Shown: one piece after another, positions 45,556 through 53,714 of the stretch
How the letters are laid out: each line of letters begins with the position of its first letter
Position numbering within the stretch: position 1 is the stretch's first letter
Assembly: GCA_045600225.1 (NCBI GenBank)
Contig: JAZRXL010000072.1
Location: forward strand, 62,001 to 126,000
Reading direction: 5' to 3'
Length of the DNA stretch: 64,000 nucleotides
From: UBA1181 sp045600225
GTDB taxonomy: Bacteria; Bacteroidota; Bacteroidia; Bacteroidales; Paludibacteraceae
The notes under the pieces: generated by a model
What the model was told of the DNA's origin: nothing
Seen by the model: the letters and a program-made list of their open reading frames with translations, nothing else
Database searches by the model: none
Made by a program: the position numbers and the translations under genes

Positions 45556-46722
45556 ATGAGTGATTTGGATGAACTATACAAAGCTTTAATGGATGAGCCA
45601 AAGAATAAATCTTCTATTGGTTTGAAAGATATTATAGTTGTTGCAAGAAGGTATTGGTCCTTCCTTTGGTCAAAAAAATGGATTGTTATATCTTTGGCAG
45701 TAATAGGTGCTATTATAGGGTATATTTATGCTTATAATCGAAAAATCACATATACAGCTAATTATGTATTTACAGTTGGTGGATCGGGGTCCTCTGGTAC
45801 TCTAAGTTTGACGTCTTTGTTAGGTATGGGGGGTGGATCTATGGATGCATTTTCTGGTGATAATGTTTTGGAATTGCTCAAGTCGAGAACTATAGTCGAA
45901 AAAACCCTTTTATCCCCATGTGAGTATAAAGGTGATTCTATTACTTTCATGGAGTATTCTTTAATATGTGACAGCATTAGAAAAAAATGTGAGTCGGGAG
46001 ATATGCCAGAGGCTAAAGAGGGACAGACCTCTATTTGTGATATTCACTATCCTTTAGGACAAGACAGGAGTTGTTTCTCCCGTGTTCAAGATAGTATATT
46101 GATGGTAAAGTCTGCTTCATTCTTAAAAAATAATATATCTGTTTCTCGTAGGGATAAGAAATTATCCTATATGGAATATTGGTTCTCAAATACAGATGAA
46201 GAGTTCGCTAAGTCTTTTTCTAAAGCACATTTAAAAGCGGCTACAGATTTTTATATTGATACTAAGACAAGTTTAAGCAGAAAGAATTTAGCATCATTCC
46301 AAGAAAAAGCAGACTCTATCAGAGAGGAACTTAATAAAACAATAGTCAAGATGTCTGCCTATACCGATGGAAATAGAAATGCATCAGGAACATTTGTTAC
46401 AGCTCAACTGAAAAAATATGAGATTGATGTTCAGGTACTATCTACTGCATATCAGGAATTGGAAAAAAACATAAAGGTCTTGGAGTTAGATTTGGCGAAA
46501 GAGACACCTTTGATTCAAGTCATTGATTCTCCTGTTTTACCATTACCAAATGATAAGTTGAGAAAATTGAAAGCTTTTGTTATTGGCGGATTTTTAGGTG
46601 GCTTCTTGGCTTGCCTAGGTTGCCTTGCATTCCTGTATATAATGGAGATGAAGGAGAAACTAACAAATGAGCTTAAGGGAATAGATTCTTCTGCTGAAGA
46701 CAAAAAAATAGAAAACGTGTAG
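45556..46722 (+). CDS. Wzz-like polysaccharide chain-length determinant
   Basis: A 388-residue inner-membrane protein with two helices, one near residues 45-65 and one near 340-365, enclosing a periplasmic coiled-coil domain (KADSIREELNKTIVKMSAY). The last part of the loop has the proline-rich VIDSPVLPLPNDK segment before the second helix, as in Wzz proteins. It sets polymer length in Wzy-dependent pathways. No tyrosine kinase domain is fused to it. Stop codon TAG at 46720-46722, with the coaBC ATG only two bases on, so translation is probably coupled. Confidence 0.9.
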   Translation: MSDLDELYKALMDEPKNKSSIGLKDIIVVARRYWSFLWSKKWIVISLAVIGAIIGYIYAYNRKITYTANYVFTVGGSGSSGTLSLTSLLGMGGGSMDAFSGDNVLELLKSRTIVEKTLLSPCEYKGDSITFMEYSLICDSIRKKCESGDMPEAKEGQTSICDIHYPLGQDRSCFSRVQDSILMVKSASFLKNNISVSRRDKKLSYMEYWFSNTDEEFAKSFSKAHLKAATDFYIDTKTSLSRKNLASFQEKADSIREELNKTIVKMSAYTDGNRNASGTFVTAQLKKYEIDVQVLSTAYQELEKNIKVLELDLAKETPLIQVIDSPVLPLPNDKLRKLKAFVIGGFLGGFLACLGCLAFLYIMEMKEKLTNELKGIDSSAEDKKIENV

Positions 46723-46724
46723 TT

Positions 46725-47942
46725 ATGAGTCTGCAAGGGAAACATATTTTAGTAGGAGTTACAGGAGGTATTGCTGCTTATAAGGTGGCTAATATTATTC
46801 GTGAATTTAAGAAACGTGGTGCAGAGGTTAAAGTTGTCATGACCCCTTTAGCTAAGCAGTTTATTACGCCTCTTACGTTGGCAACTCTTTCGCAGAATCC
46901 TATCCTTGTAGATTTCTTTAATCCTGAGAATGGAGAGTGGAATAGCCATGTTTCTTTAGGCATATGGGCTGATTTATATTTGATCGCACCTGCTACAGCT
47001 AATTCAATAGGAAAAATGGCTAATGGTATCGCTGATAATTTACTTTTGACGTCTTATTTGTCTGCTAAATGTCCTGTATTCCTTGCTCCTGCCATGGATC
47101 TTGATATGTATGCACATCCTGCTGTACAAAAGAATATTGGGACTTTGCGTTCTAGAGGCAACTTTATCATTGATGCTGAAGAAGGTTTCTTGGCTAGTGG
47201 ATTAAGTGGGAAAGGAAGAATGGCGGAACCATTAACAATAGTTTCTGCAGTTGAGAATTATTTTGATAAGGCTTTGTCTTTAAAAGGTAAGACGGTTATG
47301 ATAACTGCAGGACCTACCTATGAGAAGATAGATCCAGTGAGATTTATTGGTAACTATTCCTCTGGAAAGATGGGGTATGCCCTTGCCGAAGAGTGCGCAG
47401 AAAGAGGAGCTGATGTTATTTTAGTTTCTGGTCCTGTTGCTCTATCTCCAGTTCATCCTTCCATAAAGAAGGTGTCTATTGAATCTGCTCAAGAAATGTA
47501 TGATGCTGCGATGGAAGCATCAAAAATTGCAGATATCGAGATTTTATGTGCAGCTGTTGCGGATTATACTCCTGCAATTCAAGCCGATAAGAAGATAAAG
47601 AGAGAAAAAACAGGTGCGATGTCGATAGATTTGTTGCCGACAAAGGATATTGCTGCGAGTCTGGGTAAAGTGAAGAGAGAGAATCAACTTATGGTTGGCT
47701 TTGCTTTGGAGACGGATAATGAAGAAGTAAATGCAGTTGACAAATGTGCAAGAAAAAACTTGGATTTTATTGTTATGAATTCGTTAAATAACAAGAATAC
47801 TTGTTTTAGAAGCGATACTAACTTGGTGACAATATTTGACAAAGATGGTTCGAAGCATCCATACGATTTCAAACCTAAGAAAGAAGTGGCAAAGGATATT
47901 GTGGATCATATCGAAGAAAAATTGTCGGAAAAGAATAAATAG
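46725..47942 (+). CDS. coaBC: Bifunctional CoaBC (phosphopantothenoylcysteine synthetase/decarboxylase)
   Basis: A 405-residue cytoplasmic fusion enzyme for two steps of coenzyme A synthesis. The N-terminal FMN decarboxylase half (to about 185) has GVTGGIAAYK, the catalytic NSHVSLG histidine and PAMDLDMY. The C-terminal synthetase half has GPTYEKIDPVRFIGNYSSGKMG and the lysine-rich loop KKIKREKTG. The substrate-flap motif reads SGLSGKGRM, so the Cys of the classical CGxxGxGR is a Ser here. Tightly joined to the Wzz-like gene upstream and porD downstream (7-base gap). Confidence 0.93.
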   Translation: MSLQGKHILVGVTGGIAAYKVANIIREFKKRGAEVKVVMTPLAKQFITPLTLATLSQNPILVDFFNPENGEWNSHVSLGIWADLYLIAPATANSIGKMANGIADNLLLTSYLSAKCPVFLAPAMDLDMYAHPAVQKNIGTLRSRGNFIIDAEEGFLASGLSGKGRMAEPLTIVSAVENYFDKALSLKGKTVMITAGPTYEKIDPVRFIGNYSSGKMGYALAEECAERGADVILVSGPVALSPVHPSIKKVSIESAQEMYDAAMEASKIADIEILCAAVADYTPAIQADKKIKREKTGAMSIDLLPTKDIAASLGKVKRENQLMVGFALETDNEEVNAVDKCARKNLDFIVMNSLNNKNTCFRSDTNLVTIFDKDGSKHPYDFKPKKEVAKDIVDHIEEKLSEKNK

Positions 47943-47949
47943 GAAGCTT

Positions 47950-48843
47950 ATGAGAACACAAAAAATACTATTTATATTGTTCCTCCTTCTGAGTAATTAT
48001 GTGGCTGCTCAGGAGATCAAGTGCCATGTGCAGATTAATACGGAACAGTTGGAAGGTTCAAATAAGGAGATATACAATGAACTTAGTAATGACCTAACTG
48101 AGTTTGTGAATTCTCGCAAGTGGACTGATGCAACATTCACAGAAGATGAACGAATTGAATGTACTTTCATCTTTCAGATAGAGAGTGTGGCTGGCGAAAC
48201 CTATTCGGGCAAATTGCAAGTTCAGTCTAGTCGTCCTGTGTTTAATTCAGGTTATAACACAACGCTGTTTAATTTTATGGATAATAACCTGCAATTTACT
48301 TATACGCAATACCAAAGATTGGAGTTTGATGAGAACCTTTATGAGTCTAACTTGCTTTCCACTGTTGCATATTATGTTAATATAATTTTAGGGCTTAATT
48401 TTGATTCTTTCAGTAGATATGGAGGTACGAAGTATTTTGAGAAAGCAGAATTGATATGCGCTCTAGCTCAAACATCTGATGATTCAGGTTGGAAGGCTTT
48501 CAATAGTGATCGTAATCGTTATGCTTTGGTTAGTAACTATTTGGATGACAGATTGAAAAAACTACGTGATATAAACTATGAATATCATCGGTTTGGATTA
48601 GACGAAATGGTAAGTAGTACGGAGAAGGGTAGAACAAACATATATAACAACCTTCCCTATTTAAGGGAAATGAATAGGGCAGTACCTTATTCTGTAGCTC
48701 TTCAAACCTTTGTTGAAATGAAGATGTATGAGTTGCTTGATATGTTTAAACCTGCAACTTCAAAAGAAAAGAAGGAAATATATGATATTTTCCAAAGCAT
48801 TTTACCCACAGAGTCTAACAAATTCCAGGAATTGTTGAATTAA
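47950..48843 (+). CDS. porD: DUF4835 family protein (type IX secretion protein PorD)
   Basis: A protein of 297 residues from the ATG at 47950, which opens a signal peptide (ILFILFLLLSNYVAAQ); the frame extends upstream inside coaBC. The mature protein starts EIKCHVQINTEQLEG, then RKWTDATFTEDERIEC and SRPVFNSGYNTTLFNFMD, which are family hallmarks. DUF4835 proteins are also named PorD and counted among type IX secretion accessory proteins; the mechanism is unknown and I recall the name without being able to check it. The order coaBC-DUF4835-recN is conserved in the phylum. Confidence 0.85.
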   Translation: MRTQKILFILFLLLSNYVAAQEIKCHVQINTEQLEGSNKEIYNELSNDLTEFVNSRKWTDATFTEDERIECTFIFQIESVAGETYSGKLQVQSSRPVFNSGYNTTLFNFMDNNLQFTYTQYQRLEFDENLYESNLLSTVAYYVNIILGLNFDSFSRYGGTKYFEKAELICALAQTSDDSGWKAFNSDRNRYALVSNYLDDRLKKLRDINYEYHRFGLDEMVSSTEKGRTNIYNNLPYLREMNRAVPYSVALQTFVEMKMYELLDMFKPATSKEKKEIYDIFQSILPTESNKFQELLN

Positions 48844-48846
48844 TTT

Positions 48847-50505
48847 ATGTTGAAGTCTCTTTCTGTCGAAAATTATGCATTGATAGATAAAACCTATGTT
48901 GTATGGAACAAAGGATTTTCTATCATTACGGGAGAAACAGGTTCAGGAAAATCTATCCTTTTGGGTGCTTTAGGGCTTATTCAAGGTGCAAGAGCAGATA
49001 TTAAGGCATTGAAAGATCCTGAAAAGAAATGTGTGGTAGAGGCAGAGTTTGATGTTTCTTCATATTCTATGCAAAATTTTTTTGAAGAGAATGATATTGA
49101 ATATGATGACATCTGTATCATACGTCGGGAGATTGGTGCTAATGGTAAATCGAGGGCTTTTGTTAATGACTCTCCGGTGACTCTTCCTATATTAAAGGAC
49201 TTATCTTCTTGTCTTATTGACATTCATTCTCAGCATGAAACATTGCAATTAAATCAAGATTCCTTTCAATTGAGTGTATTGGATTCGGTGTCGGATACCA
49301 GCGATTTGCTAACAGTATACTCTTCTTTGTATACTCAGTATGTTTTGGCAAAGAAAAAGCTAACAGATTTAAGAAGTGCAATAGAGTCCCAAAACTCTAA
49401 TCGTGATTATATTGAATTTCAGTTGCAACAGTTCGAGGATGCTAATTTCAGTGATAACGAACAGACTCTATTGGAAGAGGAAATGGAGATCCTATCCCAT
49501 TCAACGGAGCTAAAAGATTCATTGTCAAAATCGCAATGGTTGTTATCAGACAAAGATGATAGTATCTGTTCTGCGCTTAAATCAGTAGGAGATACGCTTG
49601 CTTCCATATCGTCTATCTATAAGGATATAGAGCCTTTGTCTCAGAGAATAAGTTCTACGTTGATAGAGTTGAAAGATGTAGAAAGAGAGGTTGAGCAACG
49701 ATTGGCAGATGTGACTGTTGATCCTCAAAGATTAGATTTTATTAGTCAGCGTTTGGATTTGGTTTATACCTTAGAAAAGAAGCATAAGGTAGATAATTTT
49801 GAATCTTTATTAGAGATAAAAAAGTCGTTTGAAGAACAACTTTCTCAGATGGATTCCTCTTCGGATTTGATAGAAGAAGTTGAGAAAGAGATAACAGATC
49901 TTGAAAATAAGTTGAATACATTATCGGGACAGATAACTAAGAAAAGAGAGTCTGCAAAATCTCCAATGGAGGATTCGATAAGCTCTATCCTTCATGATTT
50001 GGGTATGGTTAATGCTAGATTTTCTGTTTCCATAGAACCATTGAACACCTTATCTTCAACTGGAAAGGATTCGGTCAAGTTCTTGTTTTCTGCTAATAAG
50101 AATGCTGCATTGCAGCCCATCTCTTCAGTTGCATCGGGTGGTGAGTTATCTCGTGTTATGCTTGCATTGAAGTATATATTGTCAAAGACGGAGAATTTAC
50201 CTACAATCATTTTAGATGAGATTGACACTGGCGTATCTGGAGAGGTGGCAGATAGAATGGGTAAACTTATGAAATCAATGGGTGAATCAATGCAGGTAGT
50301 AAGCATTACGCATCTTCCTCAGATAGCATCGAAGGGAGAAACTCATTATAAGGTTTACAAAGAGGATGATGATTTTAGTACGGTTTCTCATATAAAACAG
50401 TTGACGCAAGAGGATAGGGTGCAAGAGATAGCTCAAATGTTGAGTGGTGCTAATCCAACTCCTGCTGCTATTGAAAATGCAAAAGAGTTGTTGGGGTATA
50501 ATTAA
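48847..50505 (+). CDS. recN: DNA repair protein RecN
   Basis: A 552-residue SMC-like ATPase for double-strand break repair. Walker A is GETGSGKS (29-36), followed by a long central coiled coil (about 155-360). Next come the ABC signature SSVASGGELSRVMLALK and Walker B TIILDEIDTGVSGEVA. Three bases after porD, so in the same transcript. Confidence 0.95.
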   Translation: MLKSLSVENYALIDKTYVVWNKGFSIITGETGSGKSILLGALGLIQGARADIKALKDPEKKCVVEAEFDVSSYSMQNFFEENDIEYDDICIIRREIGANGKSRAFVNDSPVTLPILKDLSSCLIDIHSQHETLQLNQDSFQLSVLDSVSDTSDLLTVYSSLYTQYVLAKKKLTDLRSAIESQNSNRDYIEFQLQQFEDANFSDNEQTLLEEEMEILSHSTELKDSLSKSQWLLSDKDDSICSALKSVGDTLASISSIYKDIEPLSQRISSTLIELKDVEREVEQRLADVTVDPQRLDFISQRLDLVYTLEKKHKVDNFESLLEIKKSFEEQLSQMDSSSDLIEEVEKEITDLENKLNTLSGQITKKRESAKSPMEDSISSILHDLGMVNARFSVSIEPLNTLSSTGKDSVKFLFSANKNAALQPISSVASGGELSRVMLALKYILSKTENLPTIILDEIDTGVSGEVADRMGKLMKSMGESMQVVSITHLPQIASKGETHYKVYKEDDDFSTVSHIKQLTQEDRVQEIAQMLSGANPTPAAIENAKELLGYN

Positions 50506-50516
50506 ATTGAGGAAGT

Positions 50517-51119
50517 ATGCTTTTGCCATATTATAAAGAGAACGTAATTGAAGCTGGTTGTGATGAGGCCGGTAGGGGATGTTTGGCTGGTCCTGTTTTT
50601 GCTGCAGCGGTTGTTCTTCCTCCGGATTTCCAAAATGAATTATTGAATGATTCAAAAAAACTGACAGAAAAGCAAAGGTATTTGTTGCGTCCTATAATTG
50701 AGGAACAAGCTTTGGCTTGGGCAGTTGGTATTGTGAGTGCGCAGGAAATTGATAAAATAAATATTCTAAATGCTTCATTCCTTGCTATGCATAGGGCTGT
50801 TGATCAGTTGTCCTTGCGTCCAGAATTCCTTATAATTGATGGAAATCGTTTCCGCCCATATGATAACATACCCCACCAATGTGTGGTAAAAGGGGATGGA
50901 AAGTATATGTCAATAGCTGCTGCATCAATATTAGCCAAAACTTATAGAGATGATTATATGAATAGCATTGCTGTTGATTTTCCAATGTATCAATGGTCTC
51001 AAAACAAAGGATATCCAACAAAGGCACATCGGGCAGCAATCAAGGAGTTCGGTGCTTGCGAACATCATCGAATGTCGTTCACCTTATTAGATCCCCAGTT
51101 GGAATTTCAATTCGAATAA
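50517..51119 (+). CDS. rnhB: Ribonuclease HII
   Basis: A 200-residue nuclease that removes ribonucleotides from DNA and RNA-DNA hybrids. Active-site acids D16 and E17 in AGCDEAGRGCLAGPV, another aspartate in LIIDGNRF, and the KGDGKYMSIAAASILAKTYRD segment are all present. It lies 11 bases after recN and is the last gene of the plus-strand run. Confidence 0.95.
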   Translation: MLLPYYKENVIEAGCDEAGRGCLAGPVFAAAVVLPPDFQNELLNDSKKLTEKQRYLLRPIIEEQALAWAVGIVSAQEIDKINILNASFLAMHRAVDQLSLRPEFLIIDGNRFRPYDNIPHQCVVKGDGKYMSIAAASILAKTYRDDYMNSIAVDFPMYQWSQNKGYPTKAHRAAIKEFGACEHHRMSFTLLDPQLEFQFE

Positions 51120-51122
51120 AAA

Positions 51123-51162
51123 ATCCAATAATATCACAGGGAACCCCATGATATTATTGGAT
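51123..51162 (-). terminator. Terminator between rnhB and proA
   Basis: Perfect 14-bp stem (51123-51136 with 51149-51162), extended by GGG/CCC inside the loop. The minus strand runs into a U-tract, so it ends the proBA transcript; it may also stop the convergent rnhB transcript. Confidence 0.85.
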
Positions 51163-51188
51163 AACGACTTTTATCTTCATTAAGAATA

Positions 51189-52436
51189 TTATTCCCTTAC
51201 CTGTCCGTTTCCTTTAATAATCCACTTGTAGGTGGTAAGTTCTTCCAATGCCATAGGTCCTCTTGCGTGCATCTTCTGCGTTGATATTCCAATTTCAGCA
51301 CCAAGGCCGAACTGAGCTCCGTCTGTCCATGCAGTGGATGTGTTACTATATATACATGCAGCATCTACCATTTGGTTGAACAATTCAATAGTATCTTTAT
51401 TCGTACTAATGATAGCTTCGCTATGCTTTGAACTATATTTTGCTATGTGGTTAAGTGCATCTTCTATTGAATCTACTGTACGAATGGACATTTTGTATGC
51501 CAAGAATTCCAAACCGAAATGTTCTGACAATGCATGCTCAAGCAGATTTGCAGGGTATTTCCCGTTTAATGCTTCGTAAGATCTCTCGTCGGCATAAATA
51601 ATCACATTCTTTGTAACTAGCTTTTCGCATAGTTTCGGGAGATCTGCAAGTCTGTCCTTGTGGATTAGAAGACAATCAAGGGTGTTGCATACGCTTGGTC
51701 TGCGGGTTTTCCCATTGAAGATGGCGTCTGCACCGATTTGTAAATTAGCGGTTTCGTCGATATATGTATGACACACGCCTGCACCTGTCTCGATAACAGG
51801 TACTTTTGCATTTTCTCGGACAAATTTGATAAGTCCAGCGCTACCTCTTGGAATAATCATGTCTACATAATCAACAGCTGACAATAGTTCACCTGTTGCT
51901 TCTCTTCCTGCAGGAAGCAGAGCTACAATATTTTCGTCAACCCCTTGTTTTTTTAGTACGTCGTGGATAAGATTAACAATAGCCGCGTTAGAGTTGTATG
52001 CATCTGTACCTCCTTTGAGTATGCAGGCATTTCCTGATTTTAGGCAGATAGAGAATACATCAAAACTAACATTAGGTCGAGCTTCGTAAATAACACCAAT
52101 TACACCAAATGGAACACTAATTCTTTTCAACTCTAAACCGTTAGGACGCTTAGTTTCTTTTGAGACTTTCCCAAGAGGTGAGGGTAAACTCGCAACATTT
52201 CTGATGTCTGAGGCAATGCCAAAAATACGATCCTTTGTTAGTTGGAGACGATCATACATTGGATTTGCTTTGTCCATCTTTTCCAAATCCCTTTTGTTCT
52301 CGGAAAGAATGAATTCATAATCCTTTTCGGCACGATCAGCTAATGCAAGAAGCACTTCGTTGATTTTTTGGTCGGAAATGCAGTTCAAAGACTTTGATGC
52401 TTTGTGGACTGTTTCAAATGTTGAAGTTAATGTCAT
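51189..52436 (-). CDS. proA: Gamma-glutamyl phosphate reductase
   Basis: A 415-residue NADPH-dependent enzyme, second step of proline synthesis. Visible motifs: the cofactor loop FGVIGVIYEARPNVSFDV, the catalytic cysteine in RRPSVCNTLDCLL, and the C-terminal ARGPMALEELTTYKW. It lies 26 bases after proB and is cotranscribed with it. Confidence 0.96.
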   Translation of the reverse strand: MTLTSTFETVHKASKSLNCISDQKINEVLLALADRAEKDYEFILSENKRDLEKMDKANPMYDRLQLTKDRIFGIASDIRNVASLPSPLGKVSKETKRPNGLELKRISVPFGVIGVIYEARPNVSFDVFSICLKSGNACILKGGTDAYNSNAAIVNLIHDVLKKQGVDENIVALLPAGREATGELLSAVDYVDMIIPRGSAGLIKFVRENAKVPVIETGAGVCHTYIDETANLQIGADAIFNGKTRRPSVCNTLDCLLIHKDRLADLPKLCEKLVTKNVIIYADERSYEALNGKYPANLLEHALSEHFGLEFLAYKMSIRTVDSIEDALNHIAKYSSKHSEAIISTNKDTIELFNQMVDAACIYSNTSTAWTDGAQFGLGAEIGISTQKMHARGPMALEELTTYKWIIKGNGQVRE

Positions 52437-52462
52437 ACTATTATGTAAATTTAGTCTGTATG

Positions 52463-53551
52463 TTAAAATAGATATAAGTAATCATAGTGAATAATCGGTT
52501 TTTTGCCTTTCTTCCCTATGTAGTTTTTTGCATCGGTGCTTTTGTATTGTGTCTTTCCGACGCCTAATTGGTTGCCACTTTCATCCATCACCTTAACGAT
52601 ATCGTCTTTTTCGAAGTCTCCTTCTATTTTAACGACACCTACTAACAGTACGGACGATGCATCATCTCCCTCAAGTAATGCTTGCTTGGCACCTTCATTG
52701 ATGATGATTTTTCCTTTTGCAAAACCTTCACTGTGGGCTATCCATTTTTTTACGCTTGTGGCAGTCTCTTCTGCTGGTAAAAACCTGGTGCAGACGATAG
52801 GATCTTTTGTGGTTAATAGTTTCAATAGGATGTCATCCTTTTTCCCATTGGCAATGATTACTTCAAGACCTTCGTCTGCAACTTTGCTTGCGATGTTTGT
52901 CTTGGTTTGCATACCTCCTCTACCGAAAGAGGATTTTGATGTTTGTATATAAGCTGACAAATCGCGTTTGCCTGGGAATACCTCACGAATTACAGAGGAA
53001 TTAGGATCAGAAGGATTACCGTCATAGATGCCATCGATGTTGCTGAGAATTATTAATTTCTCTGCATTCATCATTGTCGCAACCATTCCTGATAATTCGT
53101 CGTTATCTGTAAACATAAGTTCTGTTACAGAGATCGTGTCGTTCTCATTGACAATAGGCACCACTCCATGTTGAAGCATTACCTCCATGCAATTCCTTTG
53201 GTTAAGGTAATGAGAACGGGTTCCTAAACTTTCTTTGGTGGTTAAAACTTGTCCGCAAATAATGCCTTCTTCTTTGAAGAAATCGTAGTAATGATTGATA
53301 AGCTTCGCTTGTCCTATGGCCGAAAAAAGTTGACGGGCAGAAACCGCGTCAAGCTTATCGTCGGTTATTTGCGACCGTCCTGCTGCAACAGCACCTGATG
53401 AAATCAGTATAATCTCGAATCCTTTTTTGTGAAGTTTGGAGACTTGCGACACAAGTTGTTTTATGCGAACTAAATCAAGTCCACCTTCTTTTGCAGCCAA
53501 TACATTACTGCCTATTTTTATTGCAACTCTTTTGTTTTGCATCCTAATCAT
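52463..53551 (-). CDS. proB: Glutamate 5-kinase
   Basis: A 362-residue kinase catalysing the first, feedback-regulated step of proline synthesis. The amino-acid-kinase domain (to about 255) has KIGSNVLAAKEGG, LISSGAVAAGR and GRGGMQTKTNIA. A C-terminal PUA domain (about 275-355) is present, as in E. coli ProB. ATGs at 53551 and 53542 are both possible starts. A leader inverted repeat lies at 53559-53584. Confidence 0.94.
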   Translation of the reverse strand: MIRMQNKRVAIKIGSNVLAAKEGGLDLVRIKQLVSQVSKLHKKGFEIILISSGAVAAGRSQITDDKLDAVSARQLFSAIGQAKLINHYYDFFKEEGIICGQVLTTKESLGTRSHYLNQRNCMEVMLQHGVVPIVNENDTISVTELMFTDNDELSGMVATMMNAEKLIILSNIDGIYDGNPSDPNSSVIREVFPGKRDLSAYIQTSKSSFGRGGMQTKTNIASKVADEGLEVIIANGKKDDILLKLLTTKDPIVCTRFLPAEETATSVKKWIAHSEGFAKGKIIINEGAKQALLEGDDASSVLLVGVVKIEGDFEKDDIVKVMDESGNQLGVGKTQYKSTDAKNYIGKKGKKPIIHYDYLYLF

Positions 53552-53558
53552 TCATTGA

Positions 53559-53609
53559 GACAATCGATAAAAGAAATGATTGTCGTTCTTTTATTAAACT
53601 GCAAATTTA
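53559..53609 (-). promoter_or_regulatory. proB promoter and leader inverted repeat
   Basis: A -7 box TAAATTTG lies at 53602-53609 on the minus strand. Between it and the proB start, GACAATC (53559-53565) and GATTGTC (53578-53584) form a 7-bp inverted repeat that could be an operator or a weak leader hairpin. Its role is unknown. Confidence 0.4.
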
Positions 53610-53660
53610 TGTTTTTTCTATCAAGATAGAAAATTATAGGATGGGTGACTGTGTAAAATA

Positions 53661-53693
53661 AAAAGTTCGCACAGTTTATCTATGCGAACTTTT
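53661..53693 (-). terminator. Terminator of the acyl-CoA synthetase gene
   Basis: Perfect 11-bp stem, AAAAGTTCGCA with TGCGAACTTTT (53661-53671 with 53683-53693), 22 bases after the stop of the synthetase gene. Confidence 0.85.
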
Positions 53694-53714
53694 CTTTTCT
53701 TGGTATTTGTTTTT

